64,000 nucleotides of DNA from Paraktedonobacter carboxidivorans. GTDB lineage: Bacteria > Chloroflexota > Ktedonobacteria > Ktedonobacterales > Ktedonobacteraceae. The stretch spans positions 84,706 to 148,705 of the forward strand of contig JBEVTI010000011.1 of NCBI GenBank assembly GCA_041156125.1, read 5' to 3'. The notes below the pieces were generated by a model. That model saw only the letters and a program-made list of their open reading frames with translations. It searched no databases and was not told the origin of the DNA. Below, one piece after another: positions 33,353 through 42,134 of this stretch. A program made the translations under genes and the position numbers. Within the stretch, counting starts at the first letter, position 1; each line of letters opens with the position of its first letter.

Positions 33353-34875
33353 CTAGGGTGCGATGCTCCATTCCTGGCAGGTATTGTTGAGCCACTGCCA
33401 CATGTCGGCCCTGGTTCCGTTAGCCGTCCCACAGTTCACATCATCAAGCACCATGCCGCTGTTTTGGACGACAATCTCATAGTGACCGCCGCCGGTCGGG
33501 ATAACGGCCCACTTCTGGCAATTATTGCCGAGCGAGGACCACAGGTCCACAGCCGTGCCATCAGCCAATCCGCAGTTCACCGCGTCGAGGACTGTCCCGC
33601 TGTGAACGTTGGTGATGGTGAATATACCACTACCGGCGCTGGCGAATCGCCACTGCTGGCAGGTGTTGCCGAGCGAGGCCCATAGATCGATCGCGCTTCC
33701 ATTGGCGGTCCCGCAATTCACCGCGTCAAGGACTGTGCCAGTGTGGACATTGGTCAGCCGGTACGCGGTGCCAGTGACCGGGAAGCTGATGCTACTGCTC
33801 TAGCCAACGGAGACAATGTTGGCCTGGACAGCATTGTCAGCCGCGTCAGTTGGGTAGCCAGCGGTCATGACCCCTTCAAAGAATGACCCGACTGAGCCAT
33901 TGCTGTTATCGCCACCAGTTCCCAGGACGAGAGCCCCTTCCTGGTGCATGGGCGCATATCCACCCCGGTTCCGCTGTACCAGGCGGTCAGGCTACCAGAG
34001 TTCGCGTTACCACCCTTGATGGCGTATGTGTTCTGTCCGTTATTCTTGATCAAAGCAGTCACAAACGCGCTGGAATTGCCCCTGTTATTCGTGTCGGAAC
34101 CATTTGCTCCGGCAAAGAGGCCGTTTTCAAGATCTGCCTGCACCCAGGGACCAGAGCCCGAACATGGAGAGAACCAGCACTCGGTACCGAAGTTGATCGC
34201 GTCCATATGGCCGTTACCGGTATCCCTGCCAGATGTCTCGGCATTCCCGTAGTCGAAGCAGCAGCGGTTGTTAACATGTGTGCCGCTTGTCACCATGTAC
34301 TCACCCTCAGGCGCGCCATTTCTCGCGACACCCGACGTAGAGTTATCCCGGTAGCCGACGCCGGCTGACACGTAGAGTCCATAGACCCTATGACCACCGA
34401 CAGTTAGCGGCAGCGCCGCGGCATTCGCGCCGAAGTCCTGGGCACCAGCTCCACCGGGTCCTTCGATGGTGAGGCTGTTGCCTCTGCCTGACTGGTCATA
34501 GATGACCATGACGGTGCATGACGTGCCAGAGCAGAACGAATCTTGCGCGGCTGCATTGGCATAGCCTCCCGCCGTCAGGGTTCCGATATTGGTGGTCGCG
34601 GAATCTGACCAGCGCTTAACCTGGTAAAGACTCCCGCTGTACGCGGAGAAAAGCGCTCGCACAGTGCTATGCGCGGCAATACACGGTGTACCAGCGGAGG
34701 CATAAATGTCGCAGGGCAGCGATCCGGCCGCCTGAGCTGATGTGCTAGAAACGCCAAGCACGCCGGCAACAAGGCCTACAATGGCAATAAATGCCAGCAC
34801 GGCTCTCCATCTATGAGAGCACAAAGCTTGATAGAGTACACGCTTCTGGAGAGGTAAGGATAAGGAGAGATGCAT
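33353..34875 (-). pseudogene. GH54 alpha-L-arabinofuranosidase with ricin-type lectin domain, frameshifted
   Basis: From ATG 34875 (AAGGTGGG site) the product has a signal sequence ('AVLAFIAIVGLVAGVLGVSSTSAQA') and the arabinofuranosidase catalytic domain ('LPCDIYASAGTPCIAAHSTVRALFSAYSGSLYQVKR', 'NNRCCFDYGNAET', 'HMDAINFGTECWF'). After 'LTAWYSGTG' near 33965 the frame shifts. The correct continuation 'GYAPMHQEGALVLGTGGDNSNGSVGSFFEGVMTAGYPTDAADNAVQANIVSVG' is in the -1 frame and meets a TAG at about 33800. Beyond it, in frame, three ricin-B repeats follow with CQQW, CQKW and CQEW motifs. One lost base and one nonsense change thus break an exported arabinan-degrading enzyme with a carbohydrate-binding module. 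Confidence 0.8.
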
Positions 34876-34990
34876 CGCAGGAACCCACCTTTCAAATGGC
34901 ATGACAACATTGTCTACGAGCAGAATTAACCTTCCTTGCAAGGATGGGGAACTCCACGTCCTATGGAGTAATCAGGGATCTCACTTGCAT

Positions 34991-35049
34991 TTAACCGGTT
35001 AAATTAAACCAGTTGCAACCAGTGTAATCAGGGGATGATTGTTTGTCAA
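34991..35049 (-). promoter_or_regulatory. Promoter and LacI-type operator of the GH54 gene
   Basis: Minus strand: TTGACA (complement of 35044-35049), 17 bases, TACACT (complement of 35021-35026). Just downstream lie the perfect palindrome TTAACCGGTTAA (34991-35002) and the half-matching TTAAACCAGTTG (35004-35015). These overlap or closely follow the start point, as for a LacI-family repressor. Confidence 0.65.
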
Positions 35050-35155
35050 TACAGCAAACAAATTTTTTATCCTCTTTTCCCCGAAAGATAATATACGGTA
35101 AGATGGCTTCATACGCGCCTTAAGCAAGATTCTACGCTCTATTTTTATGTCAAAT

Positions 35156-35245
35156 TATTTTGCCCATTTGCGCGAATTTTTCTGGTATTTTGCTCGTTTG
35201 CGCAATAATCTACGGTATTTTGCTCGTTTGCTTAATCATTGCATC
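35156..35245. repeat. Three 30-bp tandem repeats
   Basis: The units start at 35156, 35186 and 35216, each with the core TATTTTGCYCRTTTGC. The first two continue GCG, giving the palindromic TTTGCGCRA. The frame through them would encode a 10-residue repeat (YFAHLREFFW, YFARLRNNLR, YFARLLNHCI). There is no ribosome binding site, so I regard it as a DNA-level repeat. Confidence 0.75.
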
Positions 35246-35687
35246 AGATTGGCTGGCAAAATGAGGAGTGGTCTGGTCGCTTACCTTTTCCTTCAAGCAT
35301 GCGGAAAAGGTAAGCAATTACTGAGCCAGAGAGAATAATACGGGTTAGCAATAATTTACACGCTTCAATTTTGCAGGGTGTGTATACCCAAAGAGCGCCC
35401 TATGAGTAGTATGCTCATATTTGTTCCTCCGTTGCCAGTTGCCAGAGTGGCCAGGTTATGACAGGAGTCACAATTTATACTTGGAGATCGACCAGGCTGG
35501 ACAGATACCATTGCAGCAGGCTTGCGCTGAACTGGCAGATGGCCTATCTGGACTGGTGTGCGTCTACTCAACATTCTGATCCGTGTTGAAAATGAGAAAT
35601 GGTTACATCAGATCAATCAAGCAACAGCACAGGAACTCCATCAAGATGGAGTTGTTTTCTTGCAATTACGTGAGTAAAGTAGGATAT
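35246..35687. other. Interval before recQ with one hairpin
   Basis: A hairpin with 13-base perfect arms (GCTTACCTTTTCC, 35279-35291, and complement 35303-35315) lies at the left. About 35540-35660 encodes 'RLLNILIRVENEKWLHQINQATAQELHQDGVVFLQLRE', which looks like protein but has no start. It could be a remnant of a deleted gene that I cannot identify. Confidence 0.35.
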
Positions 35688-37328
35688 ATGTTTAAAAGAT
35701 GGAATAACAGACGACGCTTGCGACGTATTACACGCGATAAGATGCACTTTGACGCATTACGTCCAGGCCAGGAAACAGCCATTCAGGCGCTCCTGGAGGG
35801 TCACGACACGCTGGCAGTCATGCCAACTGGCTCAGGCAAATCCTTTATCTATCAGGCAGCCGCCCTTTTGATCGCGGGTCCTACCGTGATTATCTCGCCG
35901 CTGATCGCGCTGCAGATGGACCAGGTTGAGGCGATAGAAGACCAGAGCATGGGCGAGGTAGCGCTCCTCAATTCAACGCTCTCAGCGGCGGAATGGGAAG
36001 AAGCATTCGCTGTGCTCAAAGGCGGCAAGCTTGAATTCCTCTTTTTGACGCCAGAGCAACTGAGTAATCAGGAAACATTACAACGCGTGCGCGAGGCCAA
36101 ACCAGCGCTCTTTGTCGTAGATGAGGCGCACTGCATCAGCGAGTGGGGTCACGATTTCCGTCCAGGTTACGCGCGTTTAGGAGCGATCATCGAAGCGCTG
36201 GGTCATCCACGAGTCCTGGCCTTAACGGCAACGGCCTCGCAGCCTGTGCGCGATGAGATCGTTGAGCGTCTGGGTATGCATAAGCCGAGCATCGTTGTGC
36301 AGGGCTTTGATCGGCCAAACCTCTGGCTGGGCGTCGAGAAGTTCTACGACGAGGGAGACAAAAAACGCGCACTGACAGAACGGATCGCGCAAGCAGAGAA
36401 ACCGGGCATCGTCTATGTGGGCACGCGTAAACACGCGGAAGAGTTAGCGGAGCACCTGCGTACCCAGAACAGAACAGCCGTCGCCTATCACGCGGGCATG
36501 AAAGCAAAAGAACGAGTCAAGGCCCAGACAGCCTTTATGCAGGACGAGATAGAGGTAATTGTCGCCACCACCGCCTTTGGCATGGGAGTCAACAAGGGCA
36601 ATGTCCGTTTTGTCTATCATTACGAGATCAGCGACTCGGTCGATGCTTATTACCAGGAAATCGGGCGCGCGGGTCGCGACGGCGCGCAGGCGAAGGTCAT
36701 TCTCTTCTATAATTCCAAAGATCTTGGCCTACGCAGTTTTCTCACCAGCAGTGGAAAGGTCGCGGTAGACGAGGTAGAGATGGTTGCGCGCGTCGTCCAC
36801 GAGCATGGTGGCATCAGTGACCCCAGGGTGCTGAAAGAAGAACTGGATATCTCGCAAACTCGCCTGACTCAGGTTTTGAGCTATCTGGAAGAACTTGAAG
36901 TTGTGCAGATTTTATTTGATGGCAAGGTCAAGCCATACAAGAAGCCAGCGAATTTAAACGCCATTGCCAACGAGGCGGTACGCTTCCACGAGAACAGACG
37001 CCAGGTAGTGCGCTCGCGCCTGGCAATGATGCAGGGCTATGCCGAAGTCGCGAGTTGTCGGCGCAAGTACTTGCTCAACTATTTTGGTGAGGAACTTGAT
37101 AAGCCCTGTGGCTTCTGTGACATCTGTGAGAGTGGTCTGACCGCCGCAGAGAGCACTTCCATGCCCTTCCCCGTTAATAGTCGCGTCACCCATACCAGTT
37201 GGGGCCAGGGTCTTGTCATGCGCTACGAAGAGGATAAGGTAGTCGTACTGTTTGATGATGTCGGCTATAAAACGCTCTCAATCGAGATTGTGACAACCAA
37301 TGGCCTGCTCACGGCAGTACACGCTTGA
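35688..37328 (+). CDS. recQ: RecQ-family ATP-dependent DNA helicase
   Basis: The protein has 546 residues from ATG 35688 (AAAGTAGGA site); an upstream in-frame start would add an unlike extension. Superfamily 2 motifs are motif 0 'FDALRPGQETAIQALLEG', motif I 'MPTGSGKSF' (residues 45-53), motif II 'DEAH' (145-148), motif III 'LTATAS' and motif VI 'YYQEIGRAGRDG'. The RecQ zinc-binding cysteines are in 'ASCRRKYLLNYFGEELDKPCGFCDIC'. The HRDC domain is absent. Instead a small C-terminal domain 'NSRVTHTSWGQGLVMRYEEDKVVVLFDDVGYKTLSIEIV' resembles the SH3-like tail of UvrD/PcrA helicases. It likely unwinds 3'-5' in recombination and repair. Confidence 0.92.
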   Translation: MFKRWNNRRRLRRITRDKMHFDALRPGQETAIQALLEGHDTLAVMPTGSGKSFIYQAAALLIAGPTVIISPLIALQMDQVEAIEDQSMGEVALLNSTLSAAEWEEAFAVLKGGKLEFLFLTPEQLSNQETLQRVREAKPALFVVDEAHCISEWGHDFRPGYARLGAIIEALGHPRVLALTATASQPVRDEIVERLGMHKPSIVVQGFDRPNLWLGVEKFYDEGDKKRALTERIAQAEKPGIVYVGTRKHAEELAEHLRTQNRTAVAYHAGMKAKERVKAQTAFMQDEIEVIVATTAFGMGVNKGNVRFVYHYEISDSVDAYYQEIGRAGRDGAQAKVILFYNSKDLGLRSFLTSSGKVAVDEVEMVARVVHEHGGISDPRVLKEELDISQTRLTQVLSYLEELEVVQILFDGKVKPYKKPANLNAIANEAVRFHENRRQVVRSRLAMMQGYAEVASCRRKYLLNYFGEELDKPCGFCDICESGLTAAESTSMPFPVNSRVTHTSWGQGLVMRYEEDKVVVLFDDVGYKTLSIEIVTTNGLLTAVHA

Positions 37329-37680
37329 GACCGGGTAACACTGCCGCGAAATGCAGCCTACCATATTTTCTCGACGAGATATTCTTTTGCGTGTATGCCG
37401 AGAAAATCCCTTTACTCTAGCAGATGATCATCTAGCTCTACAGGCTTGCTTAGGGGCATTTTCTGCTAGAAAAATGGCGCGATAGAGCCTGCTTTTCGTC
37501 AAGAAAATATGGTAGAATGTTCATCTAGCAAGTTCTCTACCACGTGAATGGCCCTTCTAAAGCTGCGTTATTAGAACACGCTTGCTTCGTCTGAAATGAT
37601 GAAACTCCTGTGCGTCAGAACCGCGAACCATATCTTCAGGCGGTTCTGGTCTTCTAAAAAATATAGTTGCTGAGGTTCTT
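37329..37680. other. Leader region upstream of the CBS-domain gene
   Basis: About 350 bases with no gene. A hairpin with nine-base arms (CAGAACCGC 37616-37624 and complement 37640-37648) is followed by a short T/A run 30 bases before the CBS gene start. It could act as an attenuator or as a terminator for a short leader transcript. Confidence 0.35.
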
Positions 37681-38370
37681 ATGGATACACATTCAACATT
37701 TATCGAACTCTATAACCAGCTCGCTGACTACCTGATCAAGCTGACCAGCTCAAATGAGTTTGAGCGCTTTTATCATCTGATCGATATGGCTGCTGAAAAA
37801 AATTCTGCCGTCAAACTGCATGCTCAACAGCTGAAAAAGTACGGCGATTTTCGCAACGTTATTGAACATAACAACGAGTTCTTTGACGAGCCCAGCTCTG
37901 CAACGCTGGCACGTTTTCAGGCGCTTGCGAAAAACATTCTCTCTCCCGAGCCGCTTCTGCCAGCCTTTCAGAAGGATGTGCATTGTTTCTCGCCCAAGGA
38001 GCAGCTACGTGCCGCGCTCAGCTATATGCGCACCAATGACTATTCTCAGGTGGTGGTCTATACAGGCCAGAAGCTAGCCTTGCTGAGCCTCGAAGGGGTG
38101 GCGCGCTGGCTGGCCCAATCCTCGGAAGATGAGACACTGCTATTGAAAGAATGCCTGATTGAGCATGTACTGGTAAATGAGCGCGAAGGCGGCTTTAGCG
38201 TTCTGGGACGCAACCATAATGTGTATGATGCGAAAGATGCTTTTGCCCGCCCACTCGGTTCAGGCAAGACACGTCTACACGCGGTGATTATTACGCAGAA
38301 TGGCAAAACCGAAGAGAAGCCACTGGGCCTTGTGACACCCTGGGATATTCTGGAAGATATCAATATCTAG
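37681..38370 (+). CDS. CBS-domain-type protein
   Basis: The protein has 229 residues. The N-terminal helical region (1-95) is followed by a pair of CBS-like motifs. 'CFSPKEQLRAALSYMRTNDYSQVVVYTGQKLALLSLEGVARWLA' and 'NVYDAKDAFARPLGSGKTRLHAVIITQNGKTEEKPLGLVTPWDILEDI' show the usual D-Y-x-x-h-x-V..G-h-h-T/S..D-h pattern. CBS pairs bind adenine nucleotides and usually sense energy state or pass a signal. The helical N-domain may mediate oligomerisation; I do not recognise it. It is a single gene, convergent with the alpha/beta hydrolase gene. Confidence 0.75.
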   Translation: MDTHSTFIELYNQLADYLIKLTSSNEFERFYHLIDMAAEKNSAVKLHAQQLKKYGDFRNVIEHNNEFFDEPSSATLARFQALAKNILSPEPLLPAFQKDVHCFSPKEQLRAALSYMRTNDYSQVVVYTGQKLALLSLEGVARWLAQSSEDETLLLKECLIEHVLVNEREGGFSVLGRNHNVYDAKDAFARPLGSGKTRLHAVIITQNGKTEEKPLGLVTPWDILEDINI

Positions 38371-38383
38371 CTCTCCACCCCTC

Positions 38384-38440
38384 GGGTTTTGCAGAGGTTT
38401 GGTGGGCGCGCAACGCGCCTGCCAAACCTCTGCAAAACCC
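38384..38440. terminator. Bidirectional terminator, GAGGTTTGG palindrome family copy 2
   Basis: GGGTTTTGCAGAGGTTTGG with its complement forms a stem of about 27 base pairs (arms 38384-38410 and 38414-38440, one mismatch), exactly between two convergent stop codons. A/T tracts at the base of the stem fit intrinsic termination both ways. Confidence 0.75.
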
Positions 38441-39508
38441 TTACATGGCGAGTTGTTTGCGCATCCAATCAGCCTGTTGCGGACGATGCTTGTAAGGAAT
38501 ATTATTACAGACGTGATTGCCTTCTGCAAAAATCCAGAGTTGCGCGTTAGCACCGGCCTCAGCCGCCATCTCTTGCGCCTCTTGCACCGGGAAGATGCGG
38601 TCGCGAGCCCCCATAATGACCAGCAGGGGGCAGGTGATCTGGGAAACGACCCCCTTTAAGTTGAAGGCTTGCAGCTTTGTATAAGCCTCGGCGTCGTTAG
38701 CCGCTCCGCAGCGATAGACAAAGGCTTCTCGGGTCAATAAGGGATAGTGCGCGAAGTTCCTGGCAAGATCATAGGCCCCAGCAAGAGAGATCGCTGCTTT
38801 GACGCGTTTTTCAAACGCGGTGGCACGTGGCGCAAAGTAGCCACCAAGGCTGACTCCCAGCAGTCCGATGCGTGATGTATCAAGATCGTGACGCGACTCA
38901 AGATAGTCGATCGCGTGCCCGATTGGCACCTCGTAATCATGGCGCAATGGACAAGCAAACTCCATTTCTCCCTGCCCAGGACCATCGATGGCCAGCACAG
39001 CCATTCCACGCCTTAACATATCGTTCCCGTACTCGTGCAGCTCTTCTTTAACGGAATCCAGACCAGGCATTAAGATAACGATGGGCGGTCCGGGATGATG
39101 CCAGGGCTTTCTGAGAATCCCGTACATGTTCAGGCCCTTTTCATAGGGAATGGTGACGCGCTCGCCTGGAAAATCGAAATAGGGTAAGCCACGCTGATAG
39201 GACGCCACAACCCGCTGGTGAGCAGTACGCAGTTCAGCAGGATTCTGCACAAAGACAAATTTGCCAAAATGATACGCCATTGCCGCGTGAAGATAGTGAA
39301 CACCGGCTGTCTCGTAACAGCGCTCCCCTTCCGCCTGCTCTCCCAGGGCCAGGTGCATGGCGGCGCACGCCGACCACTCGCGCAGCCAATCATCCCACTT
39401 TTCCACGCGCCTGGTCACCTGCTTAAAATCGTTGGGATCAATCCCATTCGCCAGAAACCTGGGCTCCCAGTTATCGATGGCGATTTGCACACGCTCCTCA
39501 ACAGCCAT
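38441..39508 (-). CDS. Alpha/beta hydrolase (FrsA/2,6-dihydropseudooxynicotine hydrolase-like)
   Basis: The protein has 355 residues. A helical N-terminal cap (1-110, 'WSACAAMHLALGEQAEGERCYETAGVHYLHAAMAYHFGKFVF') precedes the hydrolase domain with nucleophile Ser220 (LLGVSLGGYF), Asp303 (MGARDRIFP) and His332 (AEGNHVCNN). The layout matches the DHPON hydrolase/FrsA-like group, which cleaves C-C or ester bonds in diverse small molecules. The substrate is unknown. The ATG is at the end of a 'cctttctaaagc' leader with a weak site (GAAAGGATT). Confidence 0.88.
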   Translation of the reverse strand: MAVEERVQIAIDNWEPRFLANGIDPNDFKQVTRRVEKWDDWLREWSACAAMHLALGEQAEGERCYETAGVHYLHAAMAYHFGKFVFVQNPAELRTAHQRVVASYQRGLPYFDFPGERVTIPYEKGLNMYGILRKPWHHPGPPIVILMPGLDSVKEELHEYGNDMLRRGMAVLAIDGPGQGEMEFACPLRHDYEVPIGHAIDYLESRHDLDTSRIGLLGVSLGGYFAPRATAFEKRVKAAISLAGAYDLARNFAHYPLLTREAFVYRCGAANDAEAYTKLQAFNLKGVVSQITCPLLVIMGARDRIFPVQEAQEMAAEAGANAQLWIFAEGNHVCNNIPYKHRPQQADWMRKQLAM

Positions 39509-39872
39509 ACATAATCCTTTCTAAAGCTCCCGACTCTCTTTAAAAATCTTTTTCTGCCAAACAAGCTGGTCAAATGATCATACCATGTTTGCAACGCAGA
39601 CAAGCGTAACACCGCCTGGCAGGTCTGTCAAGGCACTTTTTTTTACGGTCACAGAAAGAAAACGCGTGGTTCATGCTGATTTTTGTACAAGCAAAGTGAC
39701 AGATTATGGCAAAGAGCGATGATCTTCTTAAGGAAAGCTTTTTTCCACATTACATGTATAAAAAGGTTTGGTTTATATATGAGAAAAGCCAGGCAAACAA
39801 AGAGAGACGAGCGCGTGGGTAGAGCAATCCCCTGGCAGCGCGTGGACAGAGCAATCGTCTGCCAGCAGGATT

Positions 39873-40254
39873 TTGGCTCTAGCTAAGTTCGGCTGGAGAT
39901 GGAGGGCAGGATGGCTGGTCTCGATCATAACGCTGATTGTGGTCCTGGGTTGTGTGTTGCTATGGCGTGGACAGGACCAGCAGCTACATACAAACGCTCA
40001 TTGCCGGACCTGACGGCAATCTCTGGTTTAGCGCAAATAGACCTGCCGAGCTCGGACGCATCACGCCCTCTGGGCAGATCACGACATTTACGCTTCCAGA
40101 TCCCGCTAACATATCAGGCGGCATCACATCCGGGCCGGACGGCAACCTCTGGTTCGCTGATTGGTACAATAATGGCAGCAACTATCCTGAAAACTGTCAG
40201 CTTGTACGCATCCTCAGTCCTTTGGTTGCCAGGCAAGCCGACTCACTCATTTGA
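39873..40254 (+). pseudogene. Remnant of a membrane-anchored Vgb-like beta-propeller protein
   Basis: One frame from TTG 39873 encodes a basic stretch and a membrane helix ('WRAGWLVSIITLIVVLGCVLLW'). From about 39995 a different frame encodes two Vgb/NHL-type blades: 'LIAGPDGNLWFSANRPAELGRITPSGQITTFTLPDPANISGGITSGPDGNLWFADWYNNG'. At least four blades and the C-terminus are missing, and a repeat element starts at 40279. An internal deletion with frame change plus loss of the 3' end makes it a dead gene. Confidence 0.65.
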
Positions 40255-40278
40255 GATTCCCTTGACGTTTACAGGGCA

Positions 40279-40562
40279 GGTAAGACCCCGTTAACGGGTT
40301 CATGCACACTTTCGATGAATGATGGGCTTATCTTTGCGGCTTCTTCTCTTTTTTGAGTTCAAATCCAGGTCGCCTGTTGCTTTATTAAAGAGCTTATCAT
40401 CGAAAGTGTGCATGAACCCGTTAACTGGTGGATGACTTGAAAGGGTGACTGTTTTAACTGAAGTGCCAGAGAGGGCCAATGGATCGGCCCTCTCTGGCAT
40501 TGGCGTTCGTTGCGGCAGCTATTTGGGATCTCACATTCCTCCACCAGATCATGTGGCTCTAC
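40279..40562 (-). repeat. 174-bp repeat element, copy B (occupied by a MITE)
   Basis: This is the inverted counterpart of 33085-33258: GGTAAGACCCCGTTAAC, [130-bp insertion], TGGTGGATGACTTGAAAGGG through the hairpin CCAGAGAGGGCC..GGCCCTCTCTGG (about 40465-40498) to ATGTGGCTCTAC. The hairpin loop is 20 bases shorter than in copy A. Two copies 7.2 kb apart in opposite orientation could support inversion of the intervening DNA. Confidence 0.85.
40290..40425. mobile_element. 124-bp MITE with 23-bp perfect inverted repeats and GTTAAC target duplication
   Basis: The element is 40296-40419. The terminal repeats GGGTTCATGCACACTTTCGA.. (40296-40318) and complement (40397-40419) are perfect over 23 bases. 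It is flanked on both sides by GTTAAC (40290-40295 and 40420-40425). The uninterrupted copy at 33085-33258 has a single GTTAAC at this point, which demonstrates the insertion. It encodes nothing and must have been mobilised by a transposase elsewhere in the genome. Confidence 0.85.
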
Positions 40563-40833
40563 CACAGGGCAAGCTAATGGATGGAAATAGGCGAATTATC
40601 GGTTATACTCTAAGTGGTTGTGAAGCTATTCGTACTAGCACTTGTAGTAAGATGCTCTGCTTTGCCTCTTCGCATTGTTGCTTGAACCCAATGCGATTTG
40701 ACAACCTGGCTGGCTAGAAGAGCCAACCAGGCCATCATTTTTTGCCAACTATGTCCCGCTTTCACGATAAGCTGCTGTGTTTCTGCAACAAAAGAGTTTC
40801 TTGAGACAAAAACAAAACTGACATGACGCGATC

Positions 40834-40927
40834 TAGCGTGAATGTGCGACGATTTTTGGGGTGAATGGTAGGAAATCGGCGCGAATTGTAGACATCGACC
40901 ATGCGGAAGCAGGAGAAACCGCTCCCC
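40834..40927 (+). repeat. Duplicated upstream region of a LuxR-type regulator, orphan copy
   Basis: About 95 bases (TAGCGTGAATGTGCGACGAT through GGAGAAACCGCTCCCC) match the inverted segment 45130-45226 upstream of the MalT-like regulator. Conserved blocks include AATCGGCGCGAATTGTAG and CATCGACCATGCGGAA. No regulator gene follows here on the plus strand, so this is an orphan promoter region. The rest of the 40563-41148 gap has a hairpin at about 40705-40731 followed by a T-run and no recognised gene. Confidence 0.75.
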
Positions 40928-41148
40928 GTTCGATTTCTCCTGCCAATATTCTGTAAATTGTGACATCTTTTAGGAAAGATATGGAGAGAGTAAATGGACC
41001 GTGACCTCAGGCTTTCATTCCAGTGCCTCCACTTGAGTGGAGCGCATCCGGCTTACCGCGCTCGCCCCTGTAATCCATTCCGTCACAGAAGATGCGCCTC
41101 GATGAGGCTCAGAGTCGTGGGGTGAGGTCCCTACCCCGAGTTGTTCTT

Positions 41149-41463
41149 TCATACTTTTCCTCCAAGTTTGTTTTGATTAGCGCGTTCATGCGCCTGTTTG
41201 GCATCTGAGGCATCTGTCAGGTCCGGCTTCACGCGTACGACCGAAACCAGTGGCATCCCTCCATCACGCACTTTTCTGAGCAAGCCATGCAGCGCGGCCT
41301 GATCGACGATCTGACCGGTGAGTATCGTCTCGCCGTTGTCTTCTAGCGTGATGGTCAGGCCAGAAAACCAATCTATCCAGGCGCTCCCCAGGTGGCCCTT
41401 GATTCTGATCTGATAGACCTGTGGTTGAACCTTTTCACTTTCCGAGTTGATTTCGTTTAACAT
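41149..41463 (-). CDS. Conserved small hypothetical protein
   Basis: The protein has 104 residues from ATG 41463 (GAGAGGGACAGG site). The central part 'QIRIKGHLGSAWIDWFSGLTITLEDNGETILTGQIVDQAALHGLLRKVRDGGMPLVSVVRVKPD' has a beta-beta-alpha appearance. I recall similar sequences as small stand-alone proteins in many Chloroflexota and Actinobacteria, without an assigned function. It follows the DUF4870 gene by about 30 bases and is probably co-transcribed with it. Confidence 0.78.
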   Translation of the reverse strand: MLNEINSESEKVQPQVYQIRIKGHLGSAWIDWFSGLTITLEDNGETILTGQIVDQAALHGLLRKVRDGGMPLVSVVRVKPDLTDASDAKQAHERANQNKLGGKV

Positions 41464-41492
41464 GACCCTGTCCCTCTCTTGGGGCCGGGCAT

Positions 41493-42050
41493 CTAGCCCC
41501 TCCAAGCATTCGCCCATTGTTGGGCATACTCGCCGATAATGGGCAGCTTGTAGTATCTGCCGCAAGCTGCCGCAAGCATCAAGACTATCCAACAGATGAA
41601 GGCAACAAACCCCAGTCCGTCACCGATGAAGCCAAAAAGGGGGATGACGCTGAACACAGCCGTCGCCATGCTCATGATGCCGAAGAAGATGAGGGACTGC
41701 ATCGCGTGGAAGCGCACAAAGCTATTCTCACGCTTCAGCAGCAGGAAGATCAGGCCAGTGACCCAGCCACCAAGGTAGCTCAGCCAACCGGCAGTGCGCG
41801 CTCCCCCGCTCATCCTTGTCCTTTCAGCAGAACTGCTATCCCCTGCTCCTCCTGCAGAGTACGGCTGCTGGGACCCATAGGGCTGCTCTGAGCCAGAGAA
41901 CTGCTCTTGCTGGTATGCGCCCTCAGCCTGGGGGTGATAGCTCTCGGCAGAGCTTGCTTGTAGGTCGCCCAGAGCCACCTTTGGCTGCGCTATGGCCGTT
42001 CCTCTGTATCCACCATAGGGAGTGTATGCTTCGTTTGAATAGGTTTCCAT
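41493..42050 (-). CDS. DUF4870 domain membrane protein
   Basis: The protein has 185 residues. The Tyr/Gln/Gly-rich disordered N-terminus (1-75) is followed by the DUF4870 domain: 'TAGWLSYLGGWVTGLIFLLLKRENSFVRFHAMQSLIFFGIMSMATAVFSVIPLFGFIGDGLGFVAFICWIVLMLAAACGRYYKLPIIGEYA', with three or four membrane helices. The 'FVRFHAxQSL' signature is typical. Its function is unknown. It is the first gene of a two-gene unit with the conserved small protein. Confidence 0.85.
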   Translation of the reverse strand: METYSNEAYTPYGGYRGTAIAQPKVALGDLQASSAESYHPQAEGAYQQEQFSGSEQPYGSQQPYSAGGAGDSSSAERTRMSGGARTAGWLSYLGGWVTGLIFLLLKRENSFVRFHAMQSLIFFGIMSMATAVFSVIPLFGFIGDGLGFVAFICWIVLMLAAACGRYYKLPIIGEYAQQWANAWRG

Positions 42051-42134
42051 AAGTTTGTTATCTCCTCTCTCTGCGGGGTGACCTCCCCACAGAGCTTGTA
42101 CTACTGGTTCAATCTACAAGGAGTATAGCCGCAT

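Noticed and set aside
33353..34875. Programmed frameshift and amber read-through in the GH54/lectin gene
   Set aside because: No slippery sequence or stimulatory structure is apparent at the shift; two independent lesions are simpler.
35147..35338. 63-codon frame across the 30-bp repeats as a small gene
   Set aside because: No ribosome binding site; the peptide repeat is fully explained by the DNA repeat period.
40610..40966. 118-codon minus-strand frame as a gene
   Set aside because: It reads through the conserved promoter-like repeat 40834-40927 in antisense and lacks a ribosome binding site.
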